The notes beneath the pieces were generated by a model, which was not told the DNA's origin, made no database searches, and saw nothing but the letters and a program-made list of their open reading frames with translations. From Anaerohalosphaeraceae bacterium (GTDB taxonomy: Bacteria; Planctomycetota; Phycisphaerae; Sedimentisphaerales; Anaerohalosphaeraceae), in the NCBI GenBank assembly GCA_037479115.1, contig JBBFLK010000006.1, forward strand, positions 1-64,000: a stretch of 64,000 nt of DNA, given 5' to 3'. Both the position numbers and the translations under genes were made by a program. Each line of letters opens with the position of its first letter. Within the stretch, counting starts at the first letter, position 1. Positions 57,984 to 64,000 of this stretch are shown here, one piece after another.

Positions 57984-59695
57984 TATTTCAAAATCTCCTT
58001 GAGCCGTCGGACAACCTCTTCAACCGTAAAGGCCGCTCCGTTGTATTTGAGAATTCTGTGGGTGATTTCGACATCCGCATACGCTTTCAGAAGCCGGGCA
58101 AACTGCCCGCCGGCATTGCCTTCTAAGCAGATTCTTGTTCGGGCCGGAGCCAGAATCGCAGCTGTGGAAGGGTGCAGCGGAAATACCTGCGGAAAATGCA
58201 CCAGCCCTACGTCCTCGCGTCCGAGGACCTCAAGGGCTTCCTGAACAATCGGCAGCGTGGAGCCCCAGCAGATAACCAGGTGTTCTTTCTTCGGAGCCGG
58301 CCGCACCATCGGAGCGATTGCCTGCTCAATCAGGAATTTCTCTTTGCTCCGGCGTTTTTCAACCATTTTGGTTCGAAGATTCAGGTCTTCCGTAATCCGG
58401 CCGAACTCATCGTGTTCATCGCTGTCCACCGCGACCAATCCCCGGCCCAATCCCGGAATGCCGCGCGGCGAGAGTCCCGATTCCGTCAGAGCAAATCGGA
58501 GATACCCTTCCTGCGTTTCAACAAAATGATGATTTACCCGGACATCGGAAAGGTCAAAGGGCTCCGTATTGTAGTAGGTATCGGCCAGATACTGGTCTGT
58601 CAGAACGAATACGGGCACCTGGAATTGGTCGGCCAGGTCAAAGGCGTGTCTGGTCAGCTCAAAGGCCTGCTGCAGATTGCCCGGCGCCAGAATGGCCCGC
58701 GGGAACTCTCCGTGTCCGGCATACAAGGCCAAATCAAGGTCGGCCTGCTCCGTTCGGGTCGGCAGGCCGGTCGCCGGTCCGGGCCGCTGGGCCAAGTGAA
58801 TCACCAGCGGGCTTTCGAGCATGCCCGCCAGACTGAACCCTTCCGTCATTAAAGCAAAACCGCCGCCGGAGGTGCTGGCAATGCCTCTGGCTCCGGCATA
58901 CCAGGCCCCCAGAGCCATATTAATCGCCGCTATTTCATCCTCGGCCTGCTCGACGACAACCCCGAATCGTTTCCCATGTTTGGCCAGAAACGTCAGGAGC
59001 CCCGTCGAAGGCGACATCGGATAGGCCCCGATGAAATTGCATCCCCCTGCCAACGCCCCGAAACCAACGGCCTCTATACCTTCCATGACGATTTGGTTTT
59101 TGACACGCGAGTCGGGTTGGAGACGAATATCCAATAGACCGGACTGGACCAGACGAAGCCCCTGCTCAAAACCGGCCCGGATGGCTTTTTTGTTTTCCTC
59201 TACGATTTTTTGTTCCTTGCCGGCGAAACGCTTCTGAACAAAATCCTCCAGTGTCGCTCCTTCAACATGAAAAACAGCCCCCAGCAGCCCTACGGCCACC
59301 GTATTCGAATAAAGTTTATTGCCGATAGCCGAAGCAATCTGCTCAAAAGAGATATCTATGGTCCGGATTCCAGCCGGTATTTCCTGTTCAAACTGTTCCT
59401 TTTCTCCGAGGATGATGGTGGTAGGACTGATTCGTTCGGAAACATGGCTGACTCCGCCGGGGGCTAAAGCCAAAAGCAAATCAATCCGCTCTACCGGTGC
59501 CGAAACCGGAACGGACCCGACACGCAGACTGGTGGAATTCATCCCCCCGCGGACACGGGACATATATTCTTTGGTGGCAAAGATATGGTATCCTGCGGAT
59601 TTGAGAATTTTCACAAGGGCCTGCTCAACCGTCTGGATGCCCATGCCTGCAGGCCCAACCAAGACAACAGAATAATCTTTATGCTCCGTATTCAC
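57983..59695 (-). CDS. 2-oxoacid:ferredoxin oxidoreductase fused gamma-alpha subunit
   Basis: 570 aa from GTG 59695 ([19 protein letters not shown]), which has GAGG 5 nt before; an ATG at 59755 in the same frame lacks a good site. The N-terminal gamma domain (about 1-190: [14 protein letters not shown]) is fused to the alpha domain (from about 200: [24 protein letters not shown]). This order and length are those of the 2-oxoglutarate:ferredoxin oxidoreductase KorA type. Intracellular; likely the reductive-glutarate or TCA step linking to ferredoxin, with oxoglutarate also the partner of the GOGAT system in this window. Confidence 0.92.
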   Translation of the reverse strand: MNTEHKDYSVVLVGPAGMGIQTVEQALVKILKSAGYHIFATKEYMSRVRGGMNSTSLRVGSVPVSAPVERIDLLLALAPGGVSHVSERISPTTIILGEKEQFEQEIPAGIRTIDISFEQIASAIGNKLYSNTVAVGLLGAVFHVEGATLEDFVQKRFAGKEQKIVEENKKAIRAGFEQGLRLVQSGLLDIRLQPDSRVKNQIVMEGIEAVGFGALAGGCNFIGAYPMSPSTGLLTFLAKHGKRFGVVVEQAEDEIAAINMALGAWYAGARGIASTSGGGFALMTEGFSLAGMLESPLVIHLAQRPGPATGLPTRTEQADLDLALYAGHGEFPRAILAPGNLQQAFELTRHAFDLADQFQVPVFVLTDQYLADTYYNTEPFDLSDVRVNHHFVETQEGYLRFALTESGLSPRGIPGLGRGLVAVDSDEHDEFGRITEDLNLRTKMVEKRRSKEKFLIEQAIAPMVRPAPKKEHLVICWGSTLPIVQEALEVLGREDVGLVHFPQVFPLHPSTAAILAPARTRICLEGNAGGQFARLLKAYADVEITHRILKYNGAAFTVEEVVRRLKEILK

Positions 59696-60046
59696 TGAGC
59701 CCTCACTGCTGAATTCAGACAAAAGTTTACTTCTTCTTTTTGTACAGACAAACAAAAAAACTGTTCAGATTTTATGAATCCAAAATGCACACAGAAACAA
59801 CGGAAAACAAAAAACGCCCTATCTCATTTATTTATAAATAGATACGAAACTTCGAAACGAACTTTCAGTTCCGATTTTCTTTGAACCGCAACGCCTTTCC
59901 CGCAGGAAATGGACATGGATTTCCTAAAAAAGACTTGAATGACAGTCAACCCTGCCGCTATATCCGAAACACCCGTGGAGAAACTGAAAAAGCATTCGGA
60001 AGCGATTTTTAACCGGAAAGACGGCTTGATGTCGAAAAGATAAGAA
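59696..60046. other. 351-bp intergenic region between korA and ftsW
   Basis: No gene I can support. The stretch 59740-59850 is AT-rich and may hold the kor promoter. TTGAAT (59936-59941), 18 bp, TATATC (59960-59965) is a weak candidate promoter for ftsW. No terminator hairpin was recognised. Confidence 0.4.
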
Positions 60047-61261
60047 ATGAGCATGATGCTTTCAAAAACAGTCAAAAAAAATCCGCCGAAGAAAATATAC
60101 GGGTGGCGGGAAAAACCGACCTCCCCTATCGGGGATATCGGCATTGAAATCGTCGTTCTGCTTTTGATGGCCACCGGAACGGTCTTTGTTTACTCTGCCG
60201 GAGCCACGCTGAATCCTATTTTGGAAAGGGCTCATTTCTATGAGACCCCTATGTTCAAACAAATTGTTTTTTTCCCGCTGGCCGTCGGCGTTCTGCTGCT
60301 GATGAGACAGGTCAATTATCAGTGGTTTCATCTGCGGCGTCCTCTCTGGAAATCCCTGACATTTTATCTGGTCATTGTGAGTTTTCTCCTTCTGGTTGCT
60401 GTGCTTTTATTTGGACAGGAACGAAACCAATCCAAACGCTGGCTGGACCTGATGCCCGGACCGGGGTATCTGAGCTTTCAGCCGTCCGAGCTGGCCAAAT
60501 GGGTGATGATATTGTTTACGGCCGCCTATCTGGACAAAGTCGGCGATGAAATTCGGTTTTTCACAAAACGGTTTCTTCCGCTTTGCAGTATTGTCGGCCT
60601 GGCCGTCTTTCTGATTGTTATTGAAGACTTTGGAACCGCCGCCTTTATCGCCCTGATTGTTTTCCTGCTGCTGTGGCTGGGCGGAGCCGCCTGGTGGCAT
60701 CTGATATCCCCCTTGGTTCTGGCCTTGCCGGGTTTCTTTGCCGCCGTGATGATTTCGCCGACCCGAATCAACCGCATTAAAAGTTTTTTCTCGTATCTGT
60801 TTGATGAACAGGGACTTCCTTACCAGGCCCAGCAGTCGCTGAAAGCCATCAGTACAGGGGGATTGTGGGGTGCCGGCTTAGGCCGCGGAGTCTTCAAATA
60901 CGGCCACTTGCCCGAAGACACCACCGACTTTATTTTTGCCGTGATTTCGGAGGAACTGGGCTTTATCGGAGCGATGTGGGTTCTGCTCTTGTTTATCCTT
61001 TTCGTTCTTTTCGGTCTTCGAATCATCCTGCGATGTGAGGACCGATTCGGAAAGCTGCTTTCCGCGGGCATTGTTTTTGCAATCAGTATTCAGGCGGCTG
61101 TGAACATCGGTGTCGTCACTGTGGTGCTGCCGACCAAAGGCATTCCTCTGCCGTTTGTCAGCGCAGGCGGAACGAGTCTGCTGCTGACGGCGGCCGCCAC
61201 CGGACTTTTGCTGAATATCGCCCGACAATCTTCCGAATCCGAGGAGCTTCCAAACCCGTGA
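60047..61261 (+). CDS. ftsW: SEDS-family peptidoglycan polymerase FtsW
   Basis: 404 aa with ten predicted helices. GQERNQSKRWLDL, PSELAKWVMI, ALPGFFAAVM and the C-terminal KGIPLPFVSAGGTSLL are the SEDS signatures (FtsW/RodA/SpoVE). The immediate overlap with murG (TGA/GTG) and the dcw-like order point to FtsW rather than RodA. It polymerises lipid II at the division or growth site. Start ATG 60047 has only a weak site (GATAAGAA); downstream Mets are alternatives. Confidence 0.92.
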   Translation: MSMMLSKTVKKNPPKKIYGWREKPTSPIGDIGIEIVVLLLMATGTVFVYSAGATLNPILERAHFYETPMFKQIVFFPLAVGVLLLMRQVNYQWFHLRRPLWKSLTFYLVIVSFLLLVAVLLFGQERNQSKRWLDLMPGPGYLSFQPSELAKWVMILFTAAYLDKVGDEIRFFTKRFLPLCSIVGLAVFLIVIEDFGTAAFIALIVFLLLWLGGAAWWHLISPLVLALPGFFAAVMISPTRINRIKSFFSYLFDEQGLPYQAQQSLKAISTGGLWGAGLGRGVFKYGHLPEDTTDFIFAVISEELGFIGAMWVLLLFILFVLFGLRIILRCEDRFGKLLSAGIVFAISIQAAVNIGVVTVVLPTKGIPLPFVSAGGTSLLLTAAATGLLLNIARQSSESEELPNP

Positions 61262-62373
61262 ATTCCGGCCAGATTCAGCATATTTTTTTTGCCGGCGGCG
61301 GAACAGGCGGCCATTTGTATCCGGCCCTGGCCGTCGCAGAAAGAATCCAGGAACAATATCCCAACACGGAAATTACTTTTTTCTGCAGCCCTCGCGAAGT
61401 GGACGCCAAAATTTTAAGCCCGAGCAGATTTAATTTCCTGCCCCTGCCTGCTGTGGGACTGTCGAAATCTCCGTTACAGGCCATCCGCTTTTTTGGGCAG
61501 TTTTTGAAAAGTTATTATTTTACAAAGGAAATCCTTCGTCCGGTGCGGTCTGAAGCCGCCGTTGTCGGAACGGGCGGTTTTGTCTGCGCACCGGCCGCGG
61601 CGGCGGCTCGCTCTCTGCACATCCCCATCTTTTTAATCAATGTGGACAGTGTACCCGGCAAAAGCAACCGACTGACGGCTCGCTTTGCCCGGCGGATTTT
61701 CGTCCAATTCGAGCAAACTCGGAACTGTTTCGGCCGCTTCAGCGAACGGGTCGATGTGGTCGGCTGTCCGCTTCGGAAAGACTTTTTTGCCCCGCCGGAA
61801 AATATTCACAAAGCATACGATTTAGACCCGAACAAAAAGATTCTGCTGATTACGGGGGCCTCCAGCGGCTCGATGAGCATCAATCAGGCCGTCCTGGAGA
61901 TTCTTCCCTCCCTGGAGCGGTTCGCTGCAGATTGGCAGGTCGTTCATCTGACGGGCATGGCTCATTATCAGTGGGTGCGTACGCAGGCCGGCAATCCGGC
62001 TGTTCTCTATCGGGCGATTGATTACTGTCATCAGATGCCCGCCCTGCTGAAGGCCTCTTCGCTGGTTGTAGGGCGTGCCGGAGCCGTCAGCATAGCGGAA
62101 TATGCCACGGCGGGTGTGCCGGCCGTCTGCCTGCCCTATCCGTATCACAAAGACCGGCACCAGTTTCTGAATGCCAAACCGCTGGCCGACGCAGGCGGTG
62201 CCATCATTATCGAGGACGACATTCGGCAGCCCTCCAGGACCCGACAGGCCCTTTCCCAGACCCTCACGGACCTGATGAGCAGCCCGCAGAAACTGGCTCG
62301 AATGGCGGCTGCCGCCAAAACACTCGGACGGACAGACGCCGCCGAACGGATTGTCCGCTGTCTGTTCGAATAA
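61258..62373 (+). CDS. murG: UDP-GlcNAc:undecaprenyl-PP-MurNAc-pentapeptide transferase MurG
   Basis: A 371-aa GT28 glycosyltransferase making lipid II from lipid I. The N-terminal GGGTGGHLYPALAVAE and the UDP-GlcNAc-binding GRAGAVSIAEYATAG and PYPYHKDRHQ are diagnostic. The start is GTG 61258, overlapping the ftsW stop by 3 bp. Peripheral inner-membrane location is expected. With ftsW it shows that this planctomycete-like host keeps the lipid II pathway. Confidence 0.95.
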   Translation: MNSGQIQHIFFAGGGTGGHLYPALAVAERIQEQYPNTEITFFCSPREVDAKILSPSRFNFLPLPAVGLSKSPLQAIRFFGQFLKSYYFTKEILRPVRSEAAVVGTGGFVCAPAAAAARSLHIPIFLINVDSVPGKSNRLTARFARRIFVQFEQTRNCFGRFSERVDVVGCPLRKDFFAPPENIHKAYDLDPNKKILLITGASSGSMSINQAVLEILPSLERFAADWQVVHLTGMAHYQWVRTQAGNPAVLYRAIDYCHQMPALLKASSLVVGRAGAVSIAEYATAGVPAVCLPYPYHKDRHQFLNAKPLADAGGAIIIEDDIRQPSRTRQALSQTLTDLMSSPQKLARMAAAAKTLGRTDAAERIVRCLFE

Positions 62374-62386
62374 CGGCTGTGGGAAA

Positions 62387-63790
62387 TCAGGAAACTCCGG
62401 CCATCGCCTTTCGGGTATCCATCATCCATTTGTACCGCCCGAAAATCTGGAAAATCGGCGCTGTGCACAAAAACAGATTCGGGAAAACGGGCGGAAGAGG
62501 AATCTGCCACGGATACCGGGAAGACACATACACCAGATAGCCCAGCGGGCTGAAAACGGACAGGTATTCCGAGTCAAAAAGCCCCGAAAGGATAAACGGC
62601 AGAAACAGATACAAAACTATTACAAACCCTGTCAAAAAAATGATTTTGGAATGGCTCTTATAAAACACAACCGTCAGCTCCAACAGCCCCAGCCACACCA
62701 GATAAAACGTAAATACAACCCCGGCAAAAAGCAAGAACGGCGCTGCTGACAGCGCAAACAAACGGCACACCGCCAGACAAAATCCCAGCCAAATCAGATA
62801 AATCAGGACCGACAGCAACGGATTGGAACGGCGAAGCAGTTCGAAAACCGACAGTTTCTCGGTCGGAAATCCTCGCGATAATTCAAGATATTTTTCGTAG
62901 GTTCGGCAGGCCCCTGTCGGCAGCAGAACCACCGGAACCAATCCGGCTATGCAGAACCCGATAAAAATCTTTTCATGCTGCCAGGCCTGTCGATACGGAT
63001 AAAAGAACCCGAACAGCAGGATAAGAAAAAGCAGCTGAAACAGCAGCGCACCCTTCCAGGAAAACAGGGACTCATATTCATAGGTAAGCCATCGCCGGTT
63101 TCCGAGAAAAGCCCACACCGAAAAGTACAGCAACACCCCGCTGACGGCCATCAGCAGGGGCATCCGCCAAAAATAAAACGAAACGTCCATCGCCTTGTTG
63201 GTATTGTAAATCAAAGCCGGGAAAAACGGCAGGCCGAAGATAAAAAACAACACCAAAAACAGAAGGAACGGATTGCCCCGTTTGGGAGAGGAACGCAGCG
63301 AAAGCAGCAGCGACAGCAAACACAGAAAAAGTCCAACGGAAAGCAAAAGAAGTGTTATCTGCAGCAGCAGACTCCAGGAAACCCGGCCCAGAAGGCCGAA
63401 CATCGCAAAAAAGAGAAAATTGGCGGCCGCCGCCGACAAAACAATCAGATTGCGTCCGAGAACAATCCCAACAATCTTCTGAACCGCCGACAGCGGCAGA
63501 AGACGCAGAAAATCATAGGCCTTCTGAAGCATCAGGTTCGGAATCACACCCCCTGTGTTGGAGGGGGCCAGGACCCAAAGAAGAATGCCCTGAAACACCG
63601 TAAACTGGAAAAACAGACTCCGAAACGGCTGCCAGGGCTCCTGCTGAATCAAAACAGACTGACGGGCATAAAACATAAGATTGACAATCAGAATCAATCC
63701 CACCAGGGATACATAAACAACTCCGTAAATCCAGCCCTGTTCAGGACGCAGCAGCGAATACTGATACCGTCGAATCAGCGGATTGGCCAT
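62387..63790 (-). CDS. ABC exporter membrane subunit
   Basis: A 467-aa polytopic protein (about 11 helices) with long aliphatic segments (LLLQITLLLLSVGLFLCLLS) and no enzymatic motif. Next to an ATPase gene on the same strand, with 15 bp between, it is the permease of an ABC-2-type transporter. An AAGGAGGAGG ribosome site directly precedes ATG 63790. Substrate is unknown. It converges with murG 13 bp away. Confidence 0.75.
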   Translation of the reverse strand: MANPLIRRYQYSLLRPEQGWIYGVVYVSLVGLILIVNLMFYARQSVLIQQEPWQPFRSLFFQFTVFQGILLWVLAPSNTGGVIPNLMLQKAYDFLRLLPLSAVQKIVGIVLGRNLIVLSAAAANFLFFAMFGLLGRVSWSLLLQITLLLLSVGLFLCLLSLLLSLRSSPKRGNPFLLFLVLFFIFGLPFFPALIYNTNKAMDVSFYFWRMPLLMAVSGVLLYFSVWAFLGNRRWLTYEYESLFSWKGALLFQLLFLILLFGFFYPYRQAWQHEKIFIGFCIAGLVPVVLLPTGACRTYEKYLELSRGFPTEKLSVFELLRRSNPLLSVLIYLIWLGFCLAVCRLFALSAAPFLLFAGVVFTFYLVWLGLLELTVVFYKSHSKIIFLTGFVIVLYLFLPFILSGLFDSEYLSVFSPLGYLVYVSSRYPWQIPLPPVFPNLFLCTAPIFQIFGRYKWMMDTRKAMAGVS

Positions 63791-63805
63791 ATCCTCCTCC
63801 TTTTA

Positions 63806-64000
63806 TCAGGAAAAAACATTTCCTTTTTCCGATATCGCCAGGAACAAGTCTTCCAGGTCTTTTTTTTCTTCGGTAAGCTCCGCAACCAATACACCGCGTC
63901 CGACCAGAAACGCATTCAGCTGCGCCGCCGTCTCCAGACCGCCTCGGACAGACAGACGAATGACCGTATCGCAGCTGTCCTTTACCGCCGCATCCGGAAA
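63806..64000 (-). CDS. ABC transporter ATP-binding protein, C-terminal fragment (window edge)
   Basis: The last 64 codons of a gene that continues beyond the window. The reading frame ends ELTEEKKDLEDLFLAIS...VFS-stop at 63806. The DLEDLFLAIS ending is the usual C-terminus of ABC-2 exporter ATPases. No Walker motif is visible in this piece. It forms an operon with the permease gene. Confidence 0.75.
   Translation of the reverse strand, partial: FPDAAVKDSCDTVIRLSVRGGLETAAQLNAFLVGRGVLVAELTEEKKDLEDLFLAISEKGNVFS

Noticed and set aside
59824-60174. A 116-codon minus-strand frame before ftsW.
   Set aside because: It overlaps the ftsW start antisense, has no ribosome site, and its hydrophobic stretches mirror ftsW codons.

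Overview
The window is a 64 kb chromosomal piece, almost certainly from a planctomycete-like (PVC) bacterium, probably near the Phycisphaerae. The basis is the gene repertoire: a type III glutamine synthetase, many Tat-exported Gfo/Idh/MocA oxidoreductases with a DUF1080 protein, an Agl23-like glycosyltransferase and a secreted HEAT-repeat protein. No 16S gene is present, so this placement is inference.

Region 1 (1-4349) is a 4.28 kb integrated element in the 3' end of a tRNA-Arg(TCG) gene, bounded by a perfect 54-bp direct repeat. It carries a tyrosine integrase, a four-cysteine small protein, a DnaD/lambda-O-like replication initiator with phased iterons beside an AT-rich stretch inside its own gene, two AlpA-type HTH proteins and an unknown HTH protein. 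The att core lies inside the integrase reading frame. Joining the two ends in the excised circle gives a 569-codon integrase, whereas integration cuts it to 520 and leaves the 51-codon tail at the other end.

Region 2 (4366-25167) is nitrogen metabolism, all on the minus strand. gltB-gltD-nadE-carB-carA form an array of glutamine-consuming enzymes behind a sigma-70-type promoter. amt1-glnB1-glnN and porin-amt2-glnB2 each follow a sigma-54 promoter, and each promoter has two ACA-N4-TGT sites 30 bp apart, about 90 and 120 bp upstream of the -24 element. A third 30-bp pair sits directly in front of the adjacent NifA-type activator gene. Both P-II proteins have Phe in place of Tyr51.

Region 3 (25299-28626) is a galactokinase-family kinase with an SSS sodium/solute symporter.

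Region 4 (28875-48237) is an unbroken 15-gene minus-strand run. It has six Gfo/Idh/MocA oxidoreductases (five Tat-exported), a cytosolic sugar isomerase/epimerase-like protein, an exported fusion of such a TIM barrel to DUF1080 (the 3-keto-disaccharide hydrolase family), a secreted HEAT-repeat protein, a seven-haem cytochrome c with a b-type-like membrane partner, an MFS transporter, an F5/8C-like lipoprotein, an Agl23-like glycosyltransferase and ApbE. I read it as a periplasmic oxidative glycoside-processing locus, possibly coupled to the respiratory chain.

Region 5 (48461-64000) is mostly housekeeping: quinone reductase-like protein, clpB, a phosphorelay protein without a DHp domain, a PIN-TRAM membrane protein, a PatB-type C-S lyase, a D-2-hydroxyacid dehydrogenase, a 2-oxoacid:ferredoxin oxidoreductase, ftsW-murG, and an ABC exporter permease with the end of its ATPase gene.
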